A DNA stretch of 64,000 nucleotides from contig NC_015151.1 of NCBI RefSeq assembly GCF_000190315.1, positions 1,798,001 through 1,862,000 on the forward strand, in the 5' to 3' direction. Shown here piece after piece: positions 1 to 8,188 of the stretch; position 1 is the first letter of the stretch; each line of letters begins with the position of its first letter. The notes beneath the pieces were generated by a model, which saw only the letters and a program-made list of their open reading frames with translations, was not told the origin of the DNA and searched no databases. The translations under genes were made by a program, and so were the position numbers. This DNA comes from Vulcanisaeta moutnovskia 768-28. Lineage in GTDB: Archaea; Thermoproteota; Thermoprotei; Thermoproteales; Thermocladiaceae.

Positions 1-337
1 CAATGGTCCTCAGTGCAACCTCGCTCTCTATATACGACAATAATACCCACTTAATAACGGGTGTAAATACGGGTATCCAATCAACAATCACATCCTTAAT
101 TGGTTGCTCACCAATATTATTAACTGCAATAGCCCTAGCGATTATTATGGCACTTCCATCCCTAAGTTCAAGTTCCCTAACGCCTCCATCAATAGCCACT
201 GCCTTATTATTATCATGCCTAGAGAAGGTGGGGAGTGATTTCCATAAATCCCTAATATCGCTGGCATCAATAATTTTACTTAATACACCATGCATTGTAT
301 TAATTCTTCTTAGACTGTGGTTCTCATTCAATTCCAT
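1..337 (-). CDS. nurA: NurA-type 5'-3' nuclease, N-terminal part (runs off the window)
   Basis: Reading the minus strand from ATG at 335-337 gives 112 codons open to the window edge, so the C-terminus is missing. Residues about 46-60 read VAIDGGVRELELRDGS and are followed by IIIARAIAV. This is the NurA pattern in which a metal-binding Asp sits in a (V/I)DG(S/G) motif followed by a hydrophobic strand. NurA works with the HerA ATPase in DNA end resection during double-strand break repair. Two HerA-family ATPases occur near 42-46 kb but are not adjacent. The plus-strand reading of the same bases has no recognisable motif and is taken as a shadow. The start codon is the only in-frame ATG seen upstream. 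Confidence 0.7.
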   Translation of the reverse strand, partial: MELNENHSLRRINTMHGVLSKIIDASDIRDLWKSLPTFSRHDNNKAVAIDGGVRELELRDGSAIIIARAIAVNNIGEQPIKDVIVDWIPVFTPVIKWVLLSYIESEVALRTI

Positions 338-505
338 TAATCGTTTATAATAAATGTCATAAAATATGTCGGCCACTAAATCATTAATGGTTTAACGTTA
401 TAATAGTTTTTGCTTATGTACATACTACTGGGTACAGTGTAAGTTTTAATGCCGTGTAGGTAAACATTTATTAATAGGTTGGCGTGAAATCCTCGGTAAT
501 GTATT

Positions 506-1258
506 ATGAATTTAAGGTACGTATTAATAACAGCGATAGTGGTAGTGGTAATAGTAGTCCTGATTTTAGTCTTTGTCCCGCATATAATTTATAAACCAAC
601 AGGTCCTAGCTTTAACGAATTATTTGCTTATACCAATAATAATACATACACAGCTAATTATAATTATTATGTTTATTCAAATATAGCTGGGCAGGTAAGT
701 ACTGAAGAATACCTCTTCTTATATAGCCAGAGAGGACCTATGGATAGGTACATAGTTGTTACGACCACGAGCTCTCCTCAAATGAGCCTTTACATAGTAA
801 CTACGCAATTAAGTAATGGAACGATGGTGCAGTGTGTAGCCGAACCCATGTACGCTGGTTGTTTTCCTGCAAATCAGACATTCAATTTAGTATACCTAGC
901 ACTCCCCATAGTTAATTCATCATCATTCACATTAATTGGTACCCAGAAAATACTTGGGTATAGTGCATATTGTTATGCTTCAAGGAATGTCACAACACTG
1001 GGAAGTGTAATGCCCAGTGCCGTCCAGGCGGGACTTGGTTCAGTCCCTGTAAATGTTACAAGTGAGATATGCATGACGCAGGATGGAGTACCACTTCTAA
1101 TAAAGCTGAGTGTATTCACAACACTAAGTGTTAGTGGTTATTCAGCACCATTAAACCTTACGCAAACATTACAGGTGACTAGTATTCAGGATGGGGTTTA
1201 CCTAAGTAATAATGCAACAACACTACTCAACTCACTGGGTATTAATGCCACAGGGTGA
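506..1258 (+). CDS. Secreted or membrane-anchored protein, 250 aa, unknown function
   Basis: Residues 4-25 form one hydrophobic N-terminal segment after a short basic start, so this is a signal anchor or signal peptide. The rest is rich in Asn, Thr, Ser and Tyr with many N-x-S/T sequons, typical of glycosylated crenarchaeal surface proteins. Four cysteines recur in a pattern (QCVAEP, AGCFP, AYCYAS, EICMTQDGVP) also seen in the 252-aa protein encoded at 23908-24666, so the two are probably paralogues. No catalytic motif is visible. The ATG at 506 follows an AT-rich promoter-like stretch at about 466-478. Function is not recognised. Confidence 0.75.
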   Translation: MNLRYVLITAIVVVVIVVLILVFVPHIIYKPTGPSFNELFAYTNNNTYTANYNYYVYSNIAGQVSTEEYLFLYSQRGPMDRYIVVTTTSSPQMSLYIVTTQLSNGTMVQCVAEPMYAGCFPANQTFNLVYLALPIVNSSSFTLIGTQKILGYSAYCYASRNVTTLGSVMPSAVQAGLGSVPVNVTSEICMTQDGVPLLIKLSVFTTLSVSGYSAPLNLTQTLQVTSIQDGVYLSNNATTLLNSLGINATG

Positions 1259-1315
1259 AGGATTTAATGGCAATCGCGATTCCCTTAAAAATAAGTTGCT
1301 ATTAACCGCGATGCC

Positions 1316-2143
1316 GTGAACAAAACAAACATAGAGATCTTCATACACCCAACCTGCTCAACATGCCATACATTAATTAGATTACTGAAGCAGTGGAATT
1401 ACCTAGATATTGTTAAGATAATAGATACCTCTAGGGATCCGTACACTGCAATGGAGAGAGGAGTTAGATCGGTACCGAGTATTTTCATTAATGGCGAGTT
1501 AGTATTTGCAGGGATAGTCGACTTCAAGAGACTTAAGGCAATGCTCGATGGCGAGTACTCAAGCAGTGTGTTCGAGGGTGACTTAAGGGAACTTGAGGAG
1601 AGATTTTTCAGGGGTGTTCTCGATAGCGTGGCTACAGCACTTTGGCTTTATGTTAATGAGGATTGTAATGCCCTCCTTAAAGATAGGGAATTCACAATGG
1701 CGATAACCAACATATCCATATACAGTAACCGCGAGGAGTTGTATGATGAATTACGTAGGTACTTAAGTGACGTTAATACATGTAGGGAAGCCATAAGGAG
1801 TAGAGAGGAGAGGTTCTTTGCCGTAATCACCAAGAATTTCACGAGAGAGATTTACTGGCTATATAATAGGTTTCTTAGTTGGAATGATATCTCTAAGTTA
1901 TATAATAAAGAGGTTATTGCTCACTGGATGATTGTACGTAGTGCCCTTGGTAGGGTTGGCCTTAGGGTGTACCCAATTAGTAATGAGAAATTTAAGGAAA
2001 AAGTTGAGAAGGTTTATAATTACATGAGCCAAGCATTTGATGAGTACATGAGGCAGGTCATTGATGAACAGGCAGGTATATTTAATGACCTGGAGTATGT
2101 TGAAGTTATTGATAATACAATGAAAAATATAAAGGTTCCTTAA
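1316..2143 (+). CDS. Thioredoxin/glutaredoxin-fold domain fused to a helical domain
   Basis: Residues 5-80 look like a small thioredoxin-like domain: a beta strand (IEIFIHP), a CSTC redox motif at residues 14-17, and the cis-proline region VPSIFINGELVFAG. Residues 85-275 are a helical region with no motif I recognise, rich in charged residues and with scattered cysteines. Start is GTG at 1316; the nearby ATG at 1311 runs into a stop after two codons. It lies 18 nt upstream of the radical SAM gene, so the two are probably cotranscribed and the redox domain could serve a neighbouring Fe-S enzyme (inference). The thioredoxin-fold call is firm; the role is unknown. Confidence 0.75.
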   Translation: MNKTNIEIFIHPTCSTCHTLIRLLKQWNYLDIVKIIDTSRDPYTAMERGVRSVPSIFINGELVFAGIVDFKRLKAMLDGEYSSSVFEGDLRELEERFFRGVLDSVATALWLYVNEDCNALLKDREFTMAITNISIYSNREELYDELRRYLSDVNTCREAIRSREERFFAVITKNFTREIYWLYNRFLSWNDISKLYNKEVIAHWMIVRSALGRVGLRVYPISNEKFKEKVEKVYNYMSQAFDEYMRQVIDEQAGIFNDLEYVEVIDNTMKNIKVP

Positions 2144-2161
2144 ATTAAAATCAATAGGGAC

Positions 2162-3874
2162 ATGGACCGAGTGGTAATACTCGATGGGTATACTGATGAA
2201 CCAGCTGGACTTGGTGTACCACCATACCTAGATGTTTATCCACGTTATATTGCTGGTGCTGTGTGGAGTGTTGATAAGTCTATTGATGTTAAGTACTTCA
2301 CTATTGACCAGGTTAGAAATGATTGGGTTAATTTCGTTAAGATTGCCAATGAAGCCCATGTACTCATTGTCATAGCGGGCATCGTAACGCCAGGTAAGTA
2401 TCTTGGTGGTGAACCAATAAGGCTTGAGGAAATTGAGAAGATCACAGGTGTAATTACCAGACCCATAAGGATTCTCGGCGGCCCTGTGGCTAGGTTTGGT
2501 TATGGTTCGGCAGGTGGTACAATAGCAATTCCAAGGAGTAAGTTCCAGGGGTATTATGACTTGGTGGTTACGGGTGACGTAGACTTAGTAATCTATGAAT
2601 TACTAAGAAATAATTACCAATTATCGAAGGTCTCGCCAGCCCTAATGCACATTGATTATGAATTAATCAACCAATTTGCAGTGTTGGGCTCACGTATAAT
2701 TACACAGCATCCCAATTACGGTAAGAACTTAATCATTGAGCTTGAAACCTACAAGTCCTGCCCAAGGTACATCTCAGGTGGTTGTTCCTTCTGCGCCACG
2801 GTTAGGTATGGCCCGGTTAGGTATAGGGAGGTGAAGGCCATTATTGCAGAGGTTGAGGCATTGTATGGTCTTGGGGTTAGGCACTTCAGACTTGGTAGGC
2901 AGGCCGACTTCTACACTTACATGGCCCACGACACAGGTAAGCTGGAATTCCCAAGGCCTAACCCAGGGGCTATTGAGGAGTTACTCGTTGGTATTAGGAA
3001 CGTGGCGCCCGAATTGGAGACTCTACACATTGACAATGTTAATCCAGGCACCGTTTATCACTGGCCCAGGGAGAGTATTGAAGTTACGAAGGTATTGATG
3101 AAGTACCACACGCCCGGTGACGTGGCTGCGATGGGTATCGAGACCGCTGATCCAAGGGTTGTCAAATTGAACAACCTAAAGGTGATGCCTGACGAAGCCT
3201 ACTTCGCAGTTAGGACGATTAGTGAGTTGGGTAGGGTTAGGGGGTGGAATGGAATGCCTGAGCTACTGCCTGGCATTAACTTTGTCATTGGTTTGCCCGG
3301 CGAGACTAAGGAGACCTTTAGGTTAAACATTGAATTCTTAAGGAGATTGCTTAATGATGATGTTTGGGTTAGGAGAGTTAACATTAGGCAGGTCCTTGTG
3401 CTACCACCGACACCGCTGTGGAATCAAGCCGATGAGATTAGGCAATTACTGAGGGTTCACAGGAAGTACTTCCTAGCCTTCAAGTACTGGGTTAGGAGGA
3501 ACTTCGACCATGAGATGCTCAGGAGGATTGTGCCAAAGGGCACAATACTAAGGAGAGTATTCACAGAGACTCACTATGGGGATGGGACGTACGCAAGGCA
3601 GGTAGGTTCATACCCACTGCTAATTTACATACCCACCAAGATAGAGCTTGGGAGGTGGATTGACATTGTCGTGTCTGAGCACGGCTTTAGATCTGTGATT
3701 GGCGTGCCATACCCAGTTAACGTTAATGAGGCGCCAAAGAGACTCCTTAAGTATATCCCTCACATGAGCAGGGAAATACTGAACAAAATAATTGCGGCAA
3801 GGCCAATAAAGGATCGCGAACAACTAAGAAGTATAATAAACAATGATGAATTGAGTAAGTACTTAACGTTATGA
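2162..3874 (+). CDS. Radical SAM enzyme with C-terminal helix-hairpin-helix (COG1031-like)
   Basis: A 570-aa protein. Residues 1-180 resemble a cobalamin-binding-like Rossmann region (VVILDGYTDEPAGLG, ILGGPVARFGYGSAGG). The radical SAM cluster motif is C200, C208 and C211 (CX7CX2C), embedded in SCPRYISGGCSFC. Further barrel motifs include GIETADPRVVKLNNLK and GINFVIGLPGETKET. The last 50 residues (ILNKIIAARPIKDREQLRSI) form a helix-hairpin-helix DNA/RNA-binding motif. This order is that of the archaeal/bacterial 'radical SAM with C-terminal HhH' family, whose substrate is unknown to me. It follows the thioredoxin-fold gene by 18 nt. Confidence 0.85.
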   Translation: MDRVVILDGYTDEPAGLGVPPYLDVYPRYIAGAVWSVDKSIDVKYFTIDQVRNDWVNFVKIANEAHVLIVIAGIVTPGKYLGGEPIRLEEIEKITGVITRPIRILGGPVARFGYGSAGGTIAIPRSKFQGYYDLVVTGDVDLVIYELLRNNYQLSKVSPALMHIDYELINQFAVLGSRIITQHPNYGKNLIIELETYKSCPRYISGGCSFCATVRYGPVRYREVKAIIAEVEALYGLGVRHFRLGRQADFYTYMAHDTGKLEFPRPNPGAIEELLVGIRNVAPELETLHIDNVNPGTVYHWPRESIEVTKVLMKYHTPGDVAAMGIETADPRVVKLNNLKVMPDEAYFAVRTISELGRVRGWNGMPELLPGINFVIGLPGETKETFRLNIEFLRRLLNDDVWVRRVNIRQVLVLPPTPLWNQADEIRQLLRVHRKYFLAFKYWVRRNFDHEMLRRIVPKGTILRRVFTETHYGDGTYARQVGSYPLLIYIPTKIELGRWIDIVVSEHGFRSVIGVPYPVNVNEAPKRLLKYIPHMSREILNKIIAARPIKDREQLRSIINNDELSKYLTL

Positions 3875-4256
3875 AAAATTGCACGATTATGATGATATAA
3901 ATCGTTTTAAGGATATAAACTACTCTAGAGTTAAGGGTTAAAGGAAATGCGTGAAGAGGCAGTTAAGGAGCTTGAATTAGCACGGCACCTTCTTGAAATA
4001 GGTTACCTTAATTATGCAGCATTTCACTCACACTAGGCTTTTTTGCAGAAAAGGCTTTGAAAATCCGGGATAAGTAATGGGTATGGGCTTATCGAACTTT
4101 AGGAGGGTGTAATCATGATAGCGGTGTTTATCCCTAATAGTGATCATTGTGCCGATGATTTACGAAATTCAGCGACGTAGGTATCAACCAAACAATGATA
4201 CCGGAAATTATAAGGAACGCATTCAATAGCAACCCTGAAAGTGTTTATTATAAATT
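3875..4256. other. Gene-poor gap of relics
   Basis: A 380-nt stretch without an intact gene. It holds the HEPN pseudogene (separate entry). Plus-strand frame 4159-4260 also has a 33-codon open tail, reading VGINQTMIPEIIRNAF near its middle, that vaguely resembles the C-terminus of an iron-type alcohol dehydrogenase. It has no start codon and collides with the 3' end of the minus-strand gene that ends at 4257. I see no RNA gene or clear regulatory site here. Confidence 0.35.
3947..4078 (+). pseudogene. Decayed HEPN-domain gene
   Basis: ATG at 3947 opens MREEAVKELELARHLLEIG then YLNYAAFHSH, and stops at TAG 4034-4036. The continuation in another frame, from about 4045, reads AEKALKIRDK. Together this gives the HEPN signature (A..dL..A...l..g.Y..AaFhaqQAaEKALK). 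Two lesions explain the loss: a CAG-to-TAG change in the conserved Gln and a one-base slip in the T6 run at 4038-4043. HEPN proteins usually pair with MNT nucleotidyltransferases as toxin-antitoxin modules; no partner remains here. Confidence 0.6.
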
Positions 4257-4781
4257 TTAAGGTACCTCAAATATAATACTTTCATAATTACCAACTTTAA
4301 GGCCTTTTCTCACGATTAATCTCAGGATGTTTCCACCACCCATTACCGAGCCTTCCCCGGCAAATTCATACTCAATAATCCTAAAACCCGGCGGGAAGAG
4401 CCAGACAATCTCATAATCATACTCGGCAACCTCCTCCTCATAATAATTCTCATACCTATTAACGCCACGCCTCAGATTACCCTTGAAGTATATGTAAAAC
4501 TCTAGGTAGGGCCTATCGAAGGAGCCCCTAAAGCCGAGACTAACATCAATAACCCTAGCCCTAACAGCCTCACCATTAATCTTAATAGTCTCCTCATCCA
4601 GGAAGCCCTGCATATTCCTCATGACAGTCCTCAACTCATTAAGTAATCCCTCCCTATTCCTCAGTAAGCCCCTGTAGTAATGATTCTCATCCAAGTACTC
4701 AAAAATGAGGTTCTCCCATACGCCGCCGTCGATCCCCATTGTGAATATACCCTCAGCATGTATCGGCACGGGCTCACTCAT
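4257..4781 (-). CDS. Conserved-looking hypothetical protein, 174 aa
   Basis: I do not recognise a family. The protein starts MSEPVPIHAEGIF and carries several aromatic-rich beta-like stretches (LEFYIYFKG, YDYEIVWLFPPGFRIIEYEF), with no signal peptide or membrane segment, so it is probably a cytosolic beta-rich protein. An upstream in-frame ATG at 4814 is unlikely to be used because it overlaps the TATA-like sequence at 4812-4821; the ATG at 4781 lies about 39 nt downstream of that box, leaving a leader of about 12 nt. It stands alone on the minus strand between a relic region and marC. Confidence 0.6.
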   Translation of the reverse strand: MSEPVPIHAEGIFTMGIDGGVWENLIFEYLDENHYYRGLLRNREGLLNELRTVMRNMQGFLDEETIKINGEAVRARVIDVSLGFRGSFDRPYLEFYIYFKGNLRRGVNRYENYYEEEVAEYDYEIVWLFPPGFRIIEYEFAGEGSVMGGGNILRLIVRKGLKVGNYESIIFEVP

Positions 4782-4811
4782 TAAGGATAAAAATGCATTT
4801 AGGTTCAAAAG

Positions 4812-4821
4812 CATTTATAAG
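4812..4821 (-). promoter_or_regulatory. TATA box for the gene ending at 4257
   Basis: Minus-strand CTTATAAATG lies about 39 nt before the ATG at 4781. It overlaps the more upstream in-frame ATG at 4814 and so argues against that start. Confidence 0.5.
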
Positions 4822-4888
4822 AGGACGGTATCTGGTCGTATTCACGTATTGGCTAGGCAGGAAGTTTTTATTTATTTCATTACTTAAC

Positions 4889-5500
4889 TTAACTAATATG
4901 CAATGATTCTATGTAATTTGTAATACCGGTCAGTATCATTCCTATGGCAAGCGCGGCGATTATCAGGCTCATGAACCTGCCAAGTACCTTAAGCGTATTG
5001 CTGCCCAGTCTCTTGAGTAGTGGTTGTGAGAACCTAATTACTGCATATGTGACTACTGAGCTTATTAATGCAGCTATTATGACCTCGTATATTGGGTATA
5101 GTGCCGAGAATAGTATTAACTCGGTTATTGTACCTGGACCAACGAGTAGTGGTGTCACTATTGGCACTAGCACGAATTCCTCGGGCTCCTTAACGGCACC
5201 AACAGCTCTGGGACCGCCGGCCATTAGGGTTTCCATGGCAATGCCCATGAGCAATACGCCGCCGGCAATCCTGAAGGCGTCCAGGTTAACGCCGAAGGCC
5301 TGTAGTATGTACCTGCCGCCGACTGCGAATATCACCATTAGTAAAGGTACGCTGATACCAACTAGTTGGTAAACCCTCCTTAATTGCTCTTGTTCCATGT
5401 TTATTATGTATATGGATAATGTTGGTATGGCGCCTATTGGGTTAAGTATTGCTATTAACTGGCCAGTCATGTTTAAAATATCTATTAAGGCTCCAGTCAC
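4889..5500 (-). CDS. marC: MarC/UPF0056 family integral membrane protein
   Basis: 203 aa with about six hydrophobic helices. The family landmarks are LNPIGAIPTLSIYI near residue 20, the GVLLMGIAMETLMAG region, and VPIVTPLLVGPGTIT near residue 110. Bacterial MarC was once linked to multiple antibiotic resistance, but the transport role of the family is not established. Start is GTG at 5500; an in-frame ATG at 5470 is a possible alternative but would cut into the first helix. A single gene, followed downstream by the gene ending at 4257 on the same strand. Confidence 0.85.
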   Translation of the reverse strand: MTGALIDILNMTGQLIAILNPIGAIPTLSIYIINMEQEQLRRVYQLVGISVPLLMVIFAVGGRYILQAFGVNLDAFRIAGGVLLMGIAMETLMAGGPRAVGAVKEPEEFVLVPIVTPLLVGPGTITELILFSALYPIYEVIIAALISSVVTYAVIRFSQPLLKRLGSNTLKVLGRFMSLIIAALAIGMILTGITNYIESLHIS

Positions 5501-5650
5501 AGTGAATCAACGCCTAATAACTATAATAACCTTTCACTAATATATTTCTAAGGAATACGTCACCATTAAACTCAGTGAGATGAGATAATCATCTAATCAA
5601 TAATGGCATTAAAGCGTAAAAACCACTTAGAGACCTTGTGGTATTAGGGC

Positions 5651-5704
5651 GGAATGATGATGAATTGGGAACTGATTAGTGACGATGGGTATCCTAACTG
5701 ACTC
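5651..5704 (+). ncRNA. C/D-box guide sRNA candidate
   Basis: In order: C box ATGATGA (5654-5660), 11-nt guide TGAATTGGGAA, D' box CTGA (5672-5675), 4-nt spacer, C' box TGACGA (5680-5685), 12-nt guide TGGGTATCCTAA, D box CTGA (5698-5701). Box order, guide lengths and total size (about 50 nt) match archaeal dual-guide C/D RNAs that direct 2'-O-methylation. It sits in the gap between marC and the metE-like gene. I could not match either guide to an rRNA or tRNA target from memory. No strong TATA box is obvious upstream. Confidence 0.7.
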
Positions 5705-5790
5705 ATGCCTAGGGTTTGTTTTGATCAGCAAGGATAGCACTCTTCATTTTTATCGAGCCGGTCCGTACTCATCATTCATAGAAGTGATCC

Positions 5791-6942
5791 TTACTTCTCG
5801 CCATATTTCTTCCTTAATATTCTTGCTGCCTCGGTCATTGAGCGTATCTTGGAGAAGGCTATCCTCCTCTCAAACTTCCTATACATACCAGGCGCAAACC
5901 CACAGTCAGGGTTCAGCCATATCCTCCTTGGGTCAAGAACTTTCACAACCCTCTCAGCCCTTTGAACGACGATTTGTGGATCCTCAACCTGTGGATTCCT
6001 AACATCAATAACGCCAAGCCCAAGCTCCTTATCACTGGGTAAATCCTTAGCAAATACTGCTGGGTCACCACTACCTGGACTTGCATACTCAAGCACGTAC
6101 TGCCTAACCTTTATATCATAAACCTCGGGTGCTAATCTCTCAAAGCCTATACCATAGAATGGCGAGTCCGGGTTTGGCCACCTATCCATATGCATCCCAA
6201 TCCTTACGCCATCAATTCCCTTGACAGTCTCATTCACTAAGTCCCTGGCTAGGTAAAGCTCGTTCTTGAAACCCCTGTACTTCTGCCCATGTATTGCCTC
6301 AATAACTTTCCTATACCTATCAGGTTCATTCTCCTTTGCTTCCGTTAAGTCGCCAAGCATTGGTTCATCAAGTTGTATGAAGTCCACACCAGCATCCCTA
6401 AGCCTAATGATCTCTTGCCTAAGCACCTTAATGTAGTCCTGGGCTAAATCCTCAGGTTGTGGGTATACCTGCCTTGAGTATTTGGCATCCCAGGTCTCCC
6501 ACATGATTAGGTATGGACTTGGTAATGTGATCTTGATTCTCCTATCAGTGACGGACCTAGTGAATTTGAATTCGTCAAGAGCTATTACTGAATCCCTTAT
6601 TTGTTCAACAGCAACTGCCCTCCAGTAGGTTAGTTGTGCCTTGTATTGCTTCATTATTTCTATTGCCCTTGGATTAATATCAGTCACGTAAATCAACCTA
6701 AATCCAGGTATTTTCTGACCAACAAACGCCACGAAGCTAGTCCTTCTCTGCTCTCCATCGGTTAATACATCGAGTCCTGCCAACTCCTCCTCCTTAACGG
6801 TCAACTTAACAGCATCATCCAAGTATTCATCAAGTTCCTCCTTACTGACTTCACCTTTATTATACCTATCAAAGGCCTCGATTAGCCACCTAGGCCTTGG
6901 GAAGCTACCAACCACAGATGTTGTGAAGGTTAGTTCCTGCAT
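5791..6942 (-). CDS. Cobalamin-independent methionine synthase-type protein (MetE C-terminal-domain family)
   Basis: About 383 aa, corresponding to the catalytic half of MetE only. It begins MQELTFTTSVVGSFPRP, the family N-terminus. Landmarks are LDVLTDGEQRR, QLDEPMLGDLTE, GIGFERLAPE and LNPDCGFAPG. MetE uses a zinc site of His, Cys, Glu and Cys. Here the final Cys is present (PDCG), but the usual H-x-C reads HMDRW, so the first Cys is Asp. The protein probably methylates homocysteine from a folate-free or pterin donor, as inferred for short archaeal MetE forms. ATG 6942 is preferred over ATG 6975 because a TATA box at 6963-6972 overlaps the latter and lies 30 nt upstream of the former. Confidence 0.8.
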   Translation of the reverse strand: MQELTFTTSVVGSFPRPRWLIEAFDRYNKGEVSKEELDEYLDDAVKLTVKEEELAGLDVLTDGEQRRTSFVAFVGQKIPGFRLIYVTDINPRAIEIMKQYKAQLTYWRAVAVEQIRDSVIALDEFKFTRSVTDRRIKITLPSPYLIMWETWDAKYSRQVYPQPEDLAQDYIKVLRQEIIRLRDAGVDFIQLDEPMLGDLTEAKENEPDRYRKVIEAIHGQKYRGFKNELYLARDLVNETVKGIDGVRIGMHMDRWPNPDSPFYGIGFERLAPEVYDIKVRQYVLEYASPGSGDPAVFAKDLPSDKELGLGVIDVRNPQVEDPQIVVQRAERVVKVLDPRRIWLNPDCGFAPGMYRKFERRIAFSKIRSMTEAARILRKKYGEK

Positions 6943-6962
6943 TAATCCACAGGAATTACTTA

Positions 6963-6972
6963 GTTTATAAAG
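6963..6972 (-). promoter_or_regulatory. TATA box of the metE-like gene
   Basis: Minus-strand CTTTATAAAC begins about 30 nt upstream of ATG 6942, the spacing expected for a leaderless transcript. It overlaps a spurious upstream ATG at 6975. Confidence 0.6.
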
Positions 6973-7037
6973 CATTACGCCGCCTCATTCATGCGAGAAC
7001 ATTGTGTATATTTAGAATAGTGAGATTAACTCGGCAA

Positions 7038-8111
7038 TTATGGTGCTGGGCCAATTGCAGCAACCTTAGGATACGGCCTAGCTTCCCAAACAGCTCTCAA
7101 GCCACACACGTACCTAGTAAGTCTCTCTATGCCTATACCAAATCCAGCGGTCTTTAATGGGTATGACTCCCTAAGCATTTCTAGATACCACCTATATTTA
7201 TTTGGGTCCTCGCCACCCTCCCTCATCCTGGCAATGACCTTTATGGGTTCATATTCACGCTCAGCACCACTAATTGCCTCGCCGAAGCCCTCTGGATAAA
7301 GCATGTCGAAGTCCCTGAGTATGCCGGGTCTCTGTGGATCTTCTCTGTCATAAAAACCCCTAGCTCCCTTTGGATAGTCAATAATAAAGAGCGGATTTTC
7401 ATGATAAGCCGAAAGGAATTTCTCGCATTCCCACCTTATCTCAGTATTTGGTGGGTTCTTACAGCCCAGCTCATTAACAAGTTCCACAGCCTCCTTATGC
7501 GTATACCTCTTAAATGGCTTTTTGAAGTCTGGAAGTTGCCTATTGAGTCTTATCTCGAGTTCTTTACCGTAGTTATCCTTAACTCTCTTAATAACGTATA
7601 TTATCATGTCCTCGGCAAGGTCAATCACTTGGTCGTAAGTGGCGCCATAAACCTCGAGGTCCAATTGGTAAAACTCGACTAGGTGCCTACCGGTGAATAC
7701 ACTGTCATTGGGTTCAAACCTAATGTTTGGGCTTAGGAAGTAGATTTTACCGAGCGAAGCAGCCATGTATTGCTTATAGAGTATGGCGCTCGACATTACC
7801 TTGTACTCCATGCCGTAGAAGTCCACGGTGGCCTGCTTAGCGCCTCTAATCCCTGGGTCAGTTACTGGGCCAATTATTGGTGCCAGGACCTCAGTAAAAC
7901 CTCTCGAATTGAGGAAGTCCCTTAGGGCATCAATTATTTCGGCCTGAACCTTGAAGACGAGTTTATACTTATCCTCTCTAGCCCACCTCCATGAGTGCAC
8001 GAGCCACTCCCTAAGGAATTCCAAGTACTTTCCCTGATCATTAACAAACTTCTCAAATTCCAGAACGGCAGGGTGGAAGTAAGGCTCCTTCCTTTCAGGC
8101 CACTTCTCCAT
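7038..8111 (-). CDS. AsnRS/AspRS-like asparagine synthetase (archaeal AS-AR type)
   Basis: 357 aa with a class II aminoacyl-tRNA synthetase catalytic core but no N-terminal OB-fold anticodon-binding domain. Motif 2 reads NIRFEPNDSVFTGRHLVEFY and motif 3 GFGIGIERLTRYVCGL; substrate-site stretches include GPVTDPGIRGAKQ. Truncated AspRS/AsnRS paralogues of this build in archaea make asparagine from aspartate and ammonia with ATP. The first ~45 residues (KFVNDQGKYLEFLREWL) replace the anticodon domain. ATG 8111 begins MEKWPERKEPYFHP. It could instead act as a stand-alone synthetase-like paralogue; the missing tRNA-binding domain favours asparagine synthesis. Confidence 0.8.
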   Translation of the reverse strand: MEKWPERKEPYFHPAVLEFEKFVNDQGKYLEFLREWLVHSWRWAREDKYKLVFKVQAEIIDALRDFLNSRGFTEVLAPIIGPVTDPGIRGAKQATVDFYGMEYKVMSSAILYKQYMAASLGKIYFLSPNIRFEPNDSVFTGRHLVEFYQLDLEVYGATYDQVIDLAEDMIIYVIKRVKDNYGKELEIRLNRQLPDFKKPFKRYTHKEAVELVNELGCKNPPNTEIRWECEKFLSAYHENPLFIIDYPKGARGFYDREDPQRPGILRDFDMLYPEGFGEAISGAEREYEPIKVIARMREGGEDPNKYRWYLEMLRESYPLKTAGFGIGIERLTRYVCGLRAVWEARPYPKVAAIGPAP

Positions 8112-8188
8112 ATAGCAATCCCCAGAACTAAATCGCTTTTAAACATGCCCTAAAAAATAACAATAATTACCGCATAAATATCAACGTA

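Noticed and set aside
1-350. 115-codon plus-strand frame at the window start
   Set aside because: The minus strand carries a clear NurA N-terminus; the plus-strand frame is a shadow.
3885-3900. ATGATGA near 3887 as a C box
   Set aside because: No D box within the expected distance and the area is a promoter-like AT-rich stretch.
4159-4260. Open frame resembling the end of an iron-type alcohol dehydrogenase
   Set aside because: No start, short, and similarity is only impressionistic, so it is mentioned only in the gap entry.
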